Source: Granulicella mallensis MP5ACTX8 (GTDB taxonomy: Bacteria; Acidobacteriota; Terriglobia; Terriglobales; Acidobacteriaceae). Taken from it: DNA of 64,000 nt. Under the pieces are notes generated by a model. It was not told the DNA's origin and made no database searches. It was given only the letters and a program-made list of their open reading frames with translations. Shown here piece by piece: positions 49,774 through 59,230 of the stretch (the first letter of the stretch is position 1; each line of letters begins with the position of its first letter). Where the stretch lies: assembly GCF_000178955.2 (NCBI RefSeq), contig NC_016631.1:5146001-5210000 (forward strand), in the 5' to 3' direction. A program made the position numbers and the translations under genes.

Positions 49774-51795
49774 TCATCGAACAGCACGTAACAACTGCTC
49801 CAGTGGCTGAAGAACGATGAAATCCACATAGCCCTCGTCCGGCGTTGCAGCTCGCTGAAGCAGTTGCTCGGCCATCGCGACATCCGGTGCTGACAGGTGT
49901 TCGTGGTGCTGACGTGCCTCCAACTCTTCCAGCCCCAGATGACCCAGCGCAATCAATTCGTGGCGACGTTCAGTCACTTTCTTCAGCTCTGGGTTAGACT
50001 CCGTGAGCTGATCCAGCGCAGGACCGGTATTCACCCATGATTGGAAGTCCCTGCGAAGCGTACTCGCTGCCTGATTTATTGCAGCATCATCGGTGCTATG
50101 CAGGAAAGCGTCCACTGTCCGGTCAAACTCATGCTCGAATGGGGGATCAAACACCACTGCATCCACGAGACCCACCAGTGGTGTATCGCGGGTAGGCTTC
50201 TGGCGCTGAAGCCTTACGATGAAGTCTTCCGGCTGCAGCGTCGCAGCGAGAGTCTCCAGCTCGGGTGAAGACAGCGATCGGGAGATGTGCCGCAAGAGCC
50301 GTTGTGGGTTGGACAAGTGCTCCAGTCCCATGGCGTCGAGTCGCAGCGATTCGATACGAAGGCGGCGATACATATCCTCCACATCGCTGACCTGTGGTGG
50401 TGACCACATCCGTTCGGCAAAGGCGATTGTCCTTGGCCAGACGCGGGAGTCGATCGTCTGCGCATTCACCTCTTCGCCCCACATGCAGGCTTCACCACCG
50501 AGCATCCCCTGCCCGGTAGGCAGCTTTGCTGCGTAGATCTCCGCACTGCTGGAGTGGTGATCGAGATAGTAGGGTTGGGAGTAGATCGTCTGCCTGTTCT
50601 GCGTGGCCGCCGCTGCGAACGATGTCGCACCACGGCGATTCTGCACAACGAAGCCGGAGAGCAGGTCCGGAGACAGAGCTTCATCCCAACCGATCATCTT
50701 CCTTCCGTGCCTGTTCAGAATCCGCTGCACTCGCCGGCTGAACTCCGCCTGCAGTTCGCTGGGCTTTGCATAGCCATGAGCCTTCATGTAGGCAGCGATA
50801 CGAGGGTTGCTCTTCCATGCGACTCCGTTGGTCTCATCACCTCCGATATGGACGTACTGATCGGGAAAGATGTGCGTCATCTCTTCAAAGAATCTATCGA
50901 GAAACTCGTACGTCGACTCACGTGTAGGATCCATCGCAGCAGCGAAGATGTGATAACTGTGTTCGGCGTGAAACGGTCCCGGCGCACTGGCCAGTTGGGG
51001 ATAGCCTGCCATCCAGCTCATCGAGTGGCCCGGCATATCGAACTCCGGGACGATGCGTATGCCACGCGCAGCGGCGTATGCGACGACGGCTCGCATTTGA
51101 TCCTGTGTATAGAACTCACCATCGGAACCATCGGCAGTCAATCGCGGAAAGACTCTGCTCTCGATGCGGAAGCCCTGAAAGTCTGTCAGGTGAAGGTGCA
51201 GCACGTTCATCTTCACCGCCGCCATTGCGTCGAGAGTACGCAACAGAACGGGGACCGGAAGAAAATGGCGTGATGGGTCCAACAGCAGACCGCGCCAGGG
51301 AAAGCGCGGTGTATCCACGATATGAACCGGTGGCAGAAACCAGCCGCTGCCGTTCGATTGCAGCAACTGCAGCAGGGTCTCCATGCCGTGATAGGCACCG
51401 AATATTGTGTTCGCTTCAATCGTCGCCCGATGGCTGTCAACGTTGAGGCTGTAGCTCTCATCCATGCCCAGGGTCGGTTGCGAAGCGGAGGCGTCTGCAA
51501 CATGGATGACGATGGAAGCGGCATCATGATTTGGTACCAACGGTGTCGTCAACTCAATGCCTGTGGTGCTTTGCAGTCTCACGATGAAGCGCGATGTGGC
51601 AGCACTAAGCGGACCGCTTGCAGCAGCTTGCAGAAACACCGACGTTGTCTGAGAGAAAGAGAGGCCTGGATCTGCAGACACCTGCAGCTCACGGGGCTGT
51701 GGGACAAGGGCGTTCACGAAGGGGGCTTGAGCCGCACTGCTCGAGCATGCAACAACATGACAGAGGAACGCGAGAAGAGCGATGCTACGAAGCAT
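49774..51795 (-). CDS. Beta-N-acetylhexosaminidase, GH20, lipoprotein
   Basis: A 673-residue glycoside hydrolase that removes terminal N-acetylhexosamine residues by substrate-assisted catalysis. The catalytic Asp-Glu pair is in HIGGDETNG (about residues 320-321). Supporting motifs are PRFPWRGLLLDPSRHFLPV, the HLHLTDFQGFRIES strand, PEFDMPGHSMSW and GGEACMWGEEV. The N-terminus LLAFLCHVVACSSS fits a lipobox (VVAC), so the protein is probably anchored in a membrane. It is the last gene of the operon that starts with the sigma fusion at 58981. Chitin-derived oligosaccharides or peptidoglycan fragments are plausible substrates; no chitinase is in the window. Confidence 0.92.
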   Translation of the reverse strand: MLRSIALLAFLCHVVACSSSAAQAPFVNALVPQPRELQVSADPGLSFSQTTSVFLQAAASGPLSAATSRFIVRLQSTTGIELTTPLVPNHDAASIVIHVADASASQPTLGMDESYSLNVDSHRATIEANTIFGAYHGMETLLQLLQSNGSGWFLPPVHIVDTPRFPWRGLLLDPSRHFLPVPVLLRTLDAMAAVKMNVLHLHLTDFQGFRIESRVFPRLTADGSDGEFYTQDQMRAVVAYAAARGIRIVPEFDMPGHSMSWMAGYPQLASAPGPFHAEHSYHIFAAAMDPTRESTYEFLDRFFEEMTHIFPDQYVHIGGDETNGVAWKSNPRIAAYMKAHGYAKPSELQAEFSRRVQRILNRHGRKMIGWDEALSPDLLSGFVVQNRRGATSFAAAATQNRQTIYSQPYYLDHHSSSAEIYAAKLPTGQGMLGGEACMWGEEVNAQTIDSRVWPRTIAFAERMWSPPQVSDVEDMYRRLRIESLRLDAMGLEHLSNPQRLLRHISRSLSSPELETLAATLQPEDFIVRLQRQKPTRDTPLVGLVDAVVFDPPFEHEFDRTVDAFLHSTDDAAINQAASTLRRDFQSWVNTGPALDQLTESNPELKKVTERRHELIALGHLGLEELEARQHHEHLSAPDVAMAEQLLQRAATPDEGYVDFIVLQPLEQLLRAVR

Positions 51796-51834
51796 TTCAT
51801 TTCCTTGTGATTTTGCGGGCCGCGAAGTTTGCCA

Positions 51835-52800
51835 CTACTGATAGTTGGCGTTCCAGACACGAGCCCTGTAGATAGCAGCGCCAGGGCGGGTGCGGACATC
51901 GTGCGGAGAGCTAAACTCCACGACGTCGGTGCACCATGTGTCCTGCGTGCAGGAGGAATGGGGGCGAGTCTCGATGAGCTGTCCCGTCGCTGCCTGCTTG
52001 CTGATGCTCTTGATGCCTACGGTATTTTGCAGGACGGTCGCGGTGCCAGTCTGCTTGTTGTAGACGTAGACCACATGACCGGCGCTGATGTAGAGATTGT
52101 TGATGTCGCCGTAGACCGGCTGCAGATCATGACCGCCTCCGCTGGGTAATAACGTGGTGGCCACAACACTCAGCGCCGGAGCAGCATCCGTTCCACCAAC
52201 TCTGAGCTGGACGAGTTTGTTGCCGCCCAATGCCCACAGCACATTCCGCGATGGGTCCCACAGCACATTATGAGCGTCTGGCAGATCGTACTGCGCGAAC
52301 ACCTCGGACGATGCACCCTGCGAGGCTGCGTAGACGCGAACCCATCCTCCATTGCTGGCAGCGCCTGCGACGTTGCCGTTCGGCAACAGCTCAATGCCAT
52401 GAACATTTGAGCTCGTACCGGCGTTGATCGACCACTTGCGAATCTTGCCGGGATAGGACACCACGGCCATCATGCCATCGCTGTCACTGACGGCCATCCA
52501 CTGGCCACCCCACAACGAGTTGTTGCGTAGCTTAGCCTCTGTCGGCAGCCCCCAGCCGGAGCCGCTGATCCCGCTGTCTGAAGGATCCCAACTCCACAGG
52601 ACCGCCTTGGGATTGTCTGCTCCCCAATCGACTTGCGCATAGTTCATCAGCAGAATATGCGGGCCGGACTTGGTTTGATCGGTGAGAGCAATGGGATCAG
52701 GATGAGACGCAGAGGCGCCTGGGGCGGTGGTCTGCCCCAAGGCTCCTGTAGGTCCGATCAGAACCGCCGCCAGGAATAGGAATGCGATTTGCTTGTTCAT
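51835..52800 (-). CDS. Secreted beta-propeller-like protein (DUF6528-like)
   Basis: A 321-residue protein. ATG 52800 follows GGGAGAACC. The signal peptide is QIAFLFLAAVLIGPTGALGQ. The mature part shows repeated strand patterns, each ending in an aromatic turn (VLWSWDPSDSG, IRKWSINAG, NVLWDPSRNVLWALGG, YVYNKQTG), like a WD40/PQQ-type propeller. I associate this family with DUF6528, from memory only. It lies 38 bases from the GH20 gene and 37 bases from the TonB receptor on the same strand, so it is probably co-transcribed. It may bind glycans for the receptor. Confidence 0.72.
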   Translation of the reverse strand: MNKQIAFLFLAAVLIGPTGALGQTTAPGASASHPDPIALTDQTKSGPHILLMNYAQVDWGADNPKAVLWSWDPSDSGISGSGWGLPTEAKLRNNSLWGGQWMAVSDSDGMMAVVSYPGKIRKWSINAGTSSNVHGIELLPNGNVAGAASNGGWVRVYAASQGASSEVFAQYDLPDAHNVLWDPSRNVLWALGGNKLVQLRVGGTDAAPALSVVATTLLPSGGGHDLQPVYGDINNLYISAGHVVYVYNKQTGTATVLQNTVGIKSISKQAATGQLIETRPHSSCTQDTWCTDVVEFSSPHDVRTRPGAAIYRARVWNANYQ

Positions 52801-52837
52801 GGTTCTCCCTGTGCCGGGCTGCGATTCCAATGGAAGG

Positions 52838-55800
52838 TTAGAATTGCAACTTCAACTCAAATTGCAGAGAGCGCGGCCCTCCGTGCTGATAGAGCGAAGA
52901 CAAGCCTCCAAGCGACGCGCTGGAAAGAGTGCCTGTTGCCTGTCCCATAATCGGGTTATTGCATGCCTGTCCGGCGACGGTGGCGCCACAGGTGACATTG
53001 AGCGCGCCAAAGTTCGGATGGTTGAAGACGTTGAATGCCTCTGCGCGGAATTGAAGGTGGGACTGCTTATAGATAGGAAACACACGCTGAATCGCCACGT
53101 CCGATTCATTCTCCCCAAACCCGCGGAGAAAATTGCGCGGTGAGTTTCCAATTCCAAGCTGGGCCGTTGTCGGTGCTGAGAACACCGCAGGATTGAATTG
53201 CTTGCCACCGGGAATTCCGGTCTGATGGATATAGGGATTTTTGCCGTTCCAGTTCAGCCGCGTCGAAAGTACATCGCCGGTAGCAGGATCAAAGAATGTG
53301 GTCCCTAGCAATTGAACGGGAAAGGCAGTTCGCGCAACGAACCAGAGGTCCGCGCTCCAATTGCCCAGAACCGCTCTCTCCCAAAGGTTCGAATAGTGAG
53401 TAGGAAGGTTGTAGACCAGGGCCGTAGTGAAGTTATGGCGAACATCGTGGTCAGAGTTCCCTCTTTGGATCTCGTCCAGATAGCCAGGGCCAATACCATT
53501 TTCTGCCGTGCTGGCGGTATCGATCGCATGTGCCCAGGTGTAGCTCGCCAGGACCTGGAGACCGTGTGCCATCTGACGATTGTATTGAAGCTGAAGTGCG
53601 TTGTAGCTTGAGCTCCCTCCATTTTGGTACTGCTCGATGTAGCTGAAGTTAGGATTTGAAGGCGCTAAGTCGTACTCCAGGTACGCCGTAAGATTGCGCC
53701 CTTGCGTTCCAACGTATCCAATGCTCAGAGTCTGTGCGGACCCAAACGCCTGTTCGAGCGTGGCGCTCCACTGGATCGTTGAGGGTGGAACAAAATGAGG
53801 GTCGATGACCCACGACAAGGTATAAGGCGGAATCGGCTTGATGGTAGGTTGCAGGATTGTGCTTGCTGGAGTCGGAAACTTTGTCTTACTCAACGCCAGG
53901 TGGTTGCCGGTTCCCAGGCCTCCGAGTGTGCCATTGAAGACAGACTGGCCGGTATCGTAAAAGAGTCCAACGCCACCACGTAATACGGTCTCATGACCAG
54001 GCCGATTAAAGAGCGTTGTAGCTATACCGAATCTGGGTCCAAAATCCGTATAGGTTGTCTTGTATAAAGGCGTGCCCAGAGGAGCCAGTTGCACCGAAGA
54101 TGGATTCGTGACGTACCCGGTGTACGTATACTGCTGCGCGCCGGAGACCTCGACTGGTGGATTCAGATCCCAGCGAAGTCCCGAAGAAAGACTTATTCTC
54201 GGAGTGATACGCCACTCGTCCTGAAAGAAGAGCCCAAGGTTCTTGGCTATCGGATCTTCTCTCGAATAAGTGATAACGGAGACAGAATCCTCGATACCGT
54301 TGAGGACATTGGCCGCGCTATCGATGTAGTTGAAGATCTCCGGGCTTGCCGACAGAGCACCGTCCCCAAAATACGTAGTGGTCTGGCGGTAATTCGCGCC
54401 GGCCTTGAAGAGATGCTTCCCATGCGCCCATGTGACTGTATCAACAGCATTCGGCTGAAACTGGCGAGTACCATCGTTGGCGTAGTACAAAAGCGGCCTG
54501 ATCGTAATCGACGTCTCTTTTGGAAAGTACAGTTGAAATTCGGTCAGTCCACCCGCGGGCGGTAGTCCCTGCATGGTCTGGATATTCGGCGATTGTTGCC
54601 CTGTTACCGGAACCGATCCTTCGACGGGCTGCCCTGTCGAGGTAAAGGCGTAATACGATGGCGAGTACTGCAACCGCAGCTCATTACTGATGAAGTTGTG
54701 AAGGACGCTATCCACACCCAGAAGATACGTTCTGGTGCGCTGGACGGTTACGTCGGTGCTAGTGCCGTAGTTCACTCCTGCGCTGCTGCTCTCCGTGTCG
54801 CTATAGCGAGCAAACACTCGCATCCAAGTCCACGGCTGAAAGTCGACGCGCGCGCTAAGAGAATCGATGGTGCTTGGCGTGGTGGTTGTAATAAGAGCCG
54901 GCGACAAGCCATCGCCGTAGTCGATGCACTGCGCATCCTGCTGGATCGAGCAGTTCGGCAGAGGAAATCCATTCAAGATGGGCTTGAGTACTTCCGCAGC
55001 GTTCGCCCGCAGGTTTTTCCAGCGAGCGTCCGAATAAGTCGCCGTGTTGAAGGTGCCGTTGGTTGGCACGTATTTAATCATGGCGGCCGATGGCTGGTTC
55101 AGGCGAAGCCCTTCATAGGAGAAAAAGAAGAACGCCCGATCTTTACCCGAAATCAGGTAAGGAATACTCAATGGCCCACCTACTGTTCCACCGAAATCAT
55201 TCTGCCGTTCCTGAGGCTTTGGCAGAGGCGTCGCGGCATAGGTATTGAACCAGTTGTTGGCGTCAAAGGCATAGTTCCGCACGTAATCAAAGGCTGTGCC
55301 GTGATAGTCGTTCGTGCCGGAGCGTGAGGTGAAGCTGACCTGGGCTCCTGCTCCCCGCCCAAACTCAGCAGAGTAGGTGGAGGTCGAGATACGAAACTCC
55401 TGCAACGCATCCACGGAGACAATGGCCTGTGTCGTTCCGAGCGTGGTAGCGCTCGATGTCGACCCGGTGTTGGCTGACGTTGACCCTTGCCCACTGTTCG
55501 GCGAGTTCATGGCGCTGGCGCCATCCATATTGAAGCTGTTGGAATCCGTGCGCTGTCCGTTGACGCTGAACTCGCCGCTGGTGTCCGATCCCTGAGGGGT
55601 TGCCGTGACTGTGCCGGGTGACAGCAGGATCAGCGACTGAAAGCTCCTGCCGTTCAGCGGTATATTCTCAACGAACTGACGATCGACCACGGTGCTTACC
55701 GTGCCATCCGTTGTGTTGATCGCGGCACTGCTTCCGTTGACCGTTACTGTTTCGGACTTGCCTCCAATATGCAGTTCAAAGTCCAGCACCGCATTCTGGT

Positions 55801-56098
55801 CGACATTCAAAGTAAGGGAACGGCTGACGGCACTGCTGAAGCCGACCGCGTCGACGAAGATCTTATAGAGACTGGGGTTGAGCCCCGTCACGATATATTC
55901 GCCCGCATTATTCGTACGAGCTTTGCGCTCGGTATTGGTTCGCAGGTCGATCACACGAACAGCTGCCTTTGGAATGACGGCTCCGGTACTGTCGGAGACC
56001 CGCCCCTGAACCTGCGCGCTCTGTCCGTAGGCAAGCGTGGCGAAACTGGCGAAGGCAAAGAAGACAAGAAGGGCATAAATGTTGCGAAACATTTTCAT
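52838..56098 (-). CDS. Oar-like TonB-dependent receptor of the hexosaminidase operon
   Basis: A 1086-residue outer-membrane protein. ATG 56098 follows CAGGAGCAA. The signal peptide is NIYALLVFFAFASFATLAYGQ. A CarboxypepD-reg domain (VQGRVSDSTGAVIPKAAVRV) precedes the plug (FVENIPLNGRSFQSLILLSPG and FGRGAGAQVSFTSRSGTNDYHG). A long barrel ends LQFELKLQF. It starts 27 bases after the stop of the sigma/anti-sigma fusion and is followed by a propeller protein and a GH20 enzyme. That context makes N-acetylhexosamine-containing oligosaccharides the likely cargo, which is an inference from neighbours only. Confidence 0.9.
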   Translation of the reverse strand: MKMFRNIYALLVFFAFASFATLAYGQSAQVQGRVSDSTGAVIPKAAVRVIDLRTNTERKARTNNAGEYIVTGLNPSLYKIFVDAVGFSSAVSRSLTLNVDQNAVLDFELHIGGKSETVTVNGSSAAINTTDGTVSTVVDRQFVENIPLNGRSFQSLILLSPGTVTATPQGSDTSGEFSVNGQRTDSNSFNMDGASAMNSPNSGQGSTSANTGSTSSATTLGTTQAIVSVDALQEFRISTSTYSAEFGRGAGAQVSFTSRSGTNDYHGTAFDYVRNYAFDANNWFNTYAATPLPKPQERQNDFGGTVGGPLSIPYLISGKDRAFFFFSYEGLRLNQPSAAMIKYVPTNGTFNTATYSDARWKNLRANAAEVLKPILNGFPLPNCSIQQDAQCIDYGDGLSPALITTTTPSTIDSLSARVDFQPWTWMRVFARYSDTESSSAGVNYGTSTDVTVQRTRTYLLGVDSVLHNFISNELRLQYSPSYYAFTSTGQPVEGSVPVTGQQSPNIQTMQGLPPAGGLTEFQLYFPKETSITIRPLLYYANDGTRQFQPNAVDTVTWAHGKHLFKAGANYRQTTTYFGDGALSASPEIFNYIDSAANVLNGIEDSVSVITYSREDPIAKNLGLFFQDEWRITPRISLSSGLRWDLNPPVEVSGAQQYTYTGYVTNPSSVQLAPLGTPLYKTTYTDFGPRFGIATTLFNRPGHETVLRGGVGLFYDTGQSVFNGTLGGLGTGNHLALSKTKFPTPASTILQPTIKPIPPYTLSWVIDPHFVPPSTIQWSATLEQAFGSAQTLSIGYVGTQGRNLTAYLEYDLAPSNPNFSYIEQYQNGGSSSYNALQLQYNRQMAHGLQVLASYTWAHAIDTASTAENGIGPGYLDEIQRGNSDHDVRHNFTTALVYNLPTHYSNLWERAVLGNWSADLWFVARTAFPVQLLGTTFFDPATGDVLSTRLNWNGKNPYIHQTGIPGGKQFNPAVFSAPTTAQLGIGNSPRNFLRGFGENESDVAIQRVFPIYKQSHLQFRAEAFNVFNHPNFGALNVTCGATVAGQACNNPIMGQATGTLSSASLGGLSSLYQHGGPRSLQFELKLQF

Positions 56099-56125
56099 TT
56101 GCTCCTGAAATTGTGGCGGCTGTTG

Positions 56126-58981
56126 TTAGTTGTTATCTTTTCGGAATGCTGTAGATGTATCTGCCAGGTGCAGGCGGATTCGCTCGCCGACATCGAGGAT
56201 CTCTCTGGCAATCTCCGGCGCAGACCGAGTTAGCCCTGTCTCGTTGCTCACCATTTCAAGACAAAGTTGCCTGTATCGGCGAAGTTGTTCATCGATGCCA
56301 CGGCCTGAACGATCGGGTTCTGAAATCTCAGGAACGGGACTCGAGCTGGCAAATCCTAACGACAATAGAATTTGCTGATTGGCATAGATACCCGCAGTGA
56401 TCGTTCCTCTATAGTTGCGGGACAGTGTTTCCAGTTGCGTCTGCTCATTCACCGGAAGCGGATTCACTTCTCGAAAACGAGACTGCAACTCGGAGAGATG
56501 AACTCCTGCCTGGACGATGCGGAGACTTCCATCCAGCAAGTTATCCGAAGCAGGCACCAGTTGATCCATCGACAGATTTTTCTTGCGAAGATACTGCTCC
56601 AGGGGTGAAGGCTGCTCCTGAATGGGAGATCGTGGCTGCCCATCTCCAGACACGGCACTCGGCAGCGGACGAGGCCCGATCTCTTCCGCGCTCAAGATCG
56701 AAGCGTGCACGTTTGGAATAAGCGCTAAGCGGGATAAGAGCTCCCTCTTGCGAGCATTCGTGTCGACGACTCCTTTGACCTCCATGCCTTCAGCCGTGCG
56801 CGCGAGGCTGATCGGCTCACCGGCATCTGCCTGCAGTTGATTCAGAACTGTCCGCGCCCCCAACTCCGCCTCATCCAATTCAGAATCGGCGAGCCCACGA
56901 GGCAGATGAATCGCAGCGTGCATGGCTGGCAGATCACTTGCCGCAGTCGTTACAACTGGCTCAAACCAGCTCGGATCAGCCGCGCTCCAAGGCATTACGT
57001 TGTAATCCAATTCAGCGATCTCTACATTGCCGGTATCTCGGAAGGAGATGGTCCGTTCAACAGGATGAAAATCGGCAGCACGAACGGTAAGCGATTCCTT
57101 CGTGACGTCGCCACTGTCAATCGTTGTGGTCAACATAAGCAGAGTGCTGCCTGCCGTCTGCACACTATCCCTAGTAACTCGTGAATGCTTATACCAATCC
57201 TGATAGGCAGCTGCAGATAAAGGAGCATCCCAGTTCACACCTGCCTTTGCCAGTCTCGCCTGGAGCATCGTAGTTTGACGGTCAAGTGGCTGCAGCTTTG
57301 GTTTCCGGCGACCGCTTGTATCGCGGTGAATGACTCGTTCGATCGTCTGCGAGGCGGTCCGAATACGAACCTTCTGAGCAATGACCTTCGATTCTCCTGT
57401 GGAGACGGCGATCTGGTCCGCTGTCTCAGCACGTTGCAGGAATAGATTTGCTGACATCGGTGGTGTGCTCTTGTGCCATAGCCAGAGGCAAACACACGCG
57501 CCGAGAGTAAGGAATACGGCACTTGCAAGAAATGGGTTCATATTGCCGATGAAGAGTCTGCGATATTGCCGCTGCAGCCAGACGGAGAAACTGCTTGTCC
57601 AGCGTCGAAACTGCCGTTCAGAGTGACGAACAATCGGAATGAATCCCCCATTCGATACGGAGCCTGTTTCAAATAGCGCAGGAGCGTTTGCGCTCTCGAA
57701 CGCTATATCCGTCTCCGGCATCTCAGCCATCACTGGGTCGAGGTACAGGACGTGGACGATAAGATCGTCCGGGCCAAAGGTGACGGTAAGGATAAGAGAA
57801 CGTCGGTCACTGAGAGAGATCGTTTCGACCTGCTTCATTCTGTCGGAGCGATCCGGGCTCTCCAAGGGGAGGCAAGCCAGGCAGTACAACTGCTCGCTCT
57901 GTACTTCGATAAGCGATGGTTCTTCCTTGTTTGCCAGTCTCAAGCGAAGTTCATTAACCTCCGCGGTAACTCTCTGCGAAGAACGCACCTCACCATCCAC
58001 GACGATCTCCAGGCTGGAAGGGCGATGCTCGAAGAGTTCGCGGGCTCGACGCTCCATCTTGCGCAGAGTGGGGCTATTTCTCGTCAGCTTCTTGCGTGCA
58101 CTTGGCCCTCTGGAACCACTTACTCCTCCAGGGCCGGACATACTGTCACGGTCGATGCCATCTTCAGGAGAGCGTTCGGCCAGCGAGGGTAAGTCGAGAA
58201 TTTTATTCACTCGCTCAAGACAGCTTCTGCAACTTACCAGATGACTTAGTTCCTGAGCAGTTAACTTCGCAGAGCCATTCAGAGCGCCATACCGTCGCTC
58301 AAGCACAGCACGCTCCAGGCATCTTCCTTCAACGGCACTGAAGACCGCCTCCTGCAGTTCATGGAACAGGAGATGAGTGCTATCTCCTTTCTTCGAGAAG
58401 AAGAGAGGAAGATTGCCAGAGGGCACAATGCAACGAATGGCTTCCGGCCTTTCCAGAGAGAGCCGCGCTTCGTTTCGCGCCGTCTGTAAAAGCATGTCGA
58501 CCGAGGAGCGTCCGGCCTGGAGTATCCTCATCACCTCGGAGGGGTAGTAGCCGTGGAAAAATCGCAGAATCAGGACACTGGCTGAGCGAACCGTGCTCTT
58601 CCGCTCACAGGCATAGCGACAGATCTTTCGGAGATGATCGTGGACAAATAACAGTTCACCGCGATCAGCAACGGCGAGGCCATGTTCTATCGAGTCGTAA
58701 TCGACGATCGATAAATTGTTGAGCGGATTGCGCCCGCTCTGGCGCACTCGGACGAGATAAAGATTGCGAAGCACACGGAACAGATATCCCTCAGGCTGCT
58801 CCATCTCATCAATCGGTCGTGTAATCCGAGTGATGCGCAGATAAAAATCCTGGACCAGGTCCTCTGCCTCGGAGCGATCGTTGTGTGTGATTTGAGCGGC
58901 CCACTCCAGCAAACGAGGGTAATAGTCGAAGAACACATCTTCGTTGGTTCTCCGAACCGGGTTGGAGTGAGAGAAGGGCAT
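56126..58981 (-). CDS. Sigma factor fused to zinc anti-sigma motif, membrane span and periplasmic domain
   Basis: A 951-residue single-gene signal transducer. Residues 14-90 form sigma region 2 (FFDYYPRLLEWAAQIT, AEDLVQDFYLRIT, GYLFRVLRNLYLVRVR). Residues 113-178 form a region-4-like helix-turn-helix (ASVLILRFFHGYYPSEVMRI, SSVDMLLQTARNEARLSLE). His247, Cys251 and Cys254 form an H-x3-C-x2-C motif of the zinc anti-sigma (ZAS) type. Residues 480-503 are one transmembrane helix (FLASAVFLTLGACVCLWLW), and about 450 residues follow in the periplasm with helical and strand-rich parts. Sigma and anti-sigma are usually separate proteins; here they are one chain, so release would need proteolysis or rearrangement. 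It heads the receptor-propeller-GH20 operon, with a 27-base gap. The frame is continuous with no sign of a sequencing merge. Confidence 0.85.
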   Translation of the reverse strand: MPFSHSNPVRRTNEDVFFDYYPRLLEWAAQITHNDRSEAEDLVQDFYLRITRITRPIDEMEQPEGYLFRVLRNLYLVRVRQSGRNPLNNLSIVDYDSIEHGLAVADRGELLFVHDHLRKICRYACERKSTVRSASVLILRFFHGYYPSEVMRILQAGRSSVDMLLQTARNEARLSLERPEAIRCIVPSGNLPLFFSKKGDSTHLLFHELQEAVFSAVEGRCLERAVLERRYGALNGSAKLTAQELSHLVSCRSCLERVNKILDLPSLAERSPEDGIDRDSMSGPGGVSGSRGPSARKKLTRNSPTLRKMERRARELFEHRPSSLEIVVDGEVRSSQRVTAEVNELRLRLANKEEPSLIEVQSEQLYCLACLPLESPDRSDRMKQVETISLSDRRSLILTVTFGPDDLIVHVLYLDPVMAEMPETDIAFESANAPALFETGSVSNGGFIPIVRHSERQFRRWTSSFSVWLQRQYRRLFIGNMNPFLASAVFLTLGACVCLWLWHKSTPPMSANLFLQRAETADQIAVSTGESKVIAQKVRIRTASQTIERVIHRDTSGRRKPKLQPLDRQTTMLQARLAKAGVNWDAPLSAAAYQDWYKHSRVTRDSVQTAGSTLLMLTTTIDSGDVTKESLTVRAADFHPVERTISFRDTGNVEIAELDYNVMPWSAADPSWFEPVVTTAASDLPAMHAAIHLPRGLADSELDEAELGARTVLNQLQADAGEPISLARTAEGMEVKGVVDTNARKRELLSRLALIPNVHASILSAEEIGPRPLPSAVSGDGQPRSPIQEQPSPLEQYLRKKNLSMDQLVPASDNLLDGSLRIVQAGVHLSELQSRFREVNPLPVNEQTQLETLSRNYRGTITAGIYANQQILLSLGFASSSPVPEISEPDRSGRGIDEQLRRYRQLCLEMVSNETGLTRSAPEIAREILDVGERIRLHLADTSTAFRKDNN

Positions 58982-59230
58982 AGTTTGTCGCTCTATCTAA
59001 CAAAAGGGTCGTTAGCAGGCGAATCTCAGGATGCGTGCCCTGATATTCGCCTGTTCTTAACAATGGGTCTCTTGGCCCCTCTGTCAGTAAAAGCCCGCAA
59101 GTTGGGGCTCTTATGCGCTTCACTATCAGATCTGAGCTTGTGGCGCAGGTTTGGAGATTACCAATATGCCAGAGGCAATGCTCAGCGGCGTTGCTGCCTT
59201 GAGCGAGCCTTGAATTCCTGCCTTCAGCTA

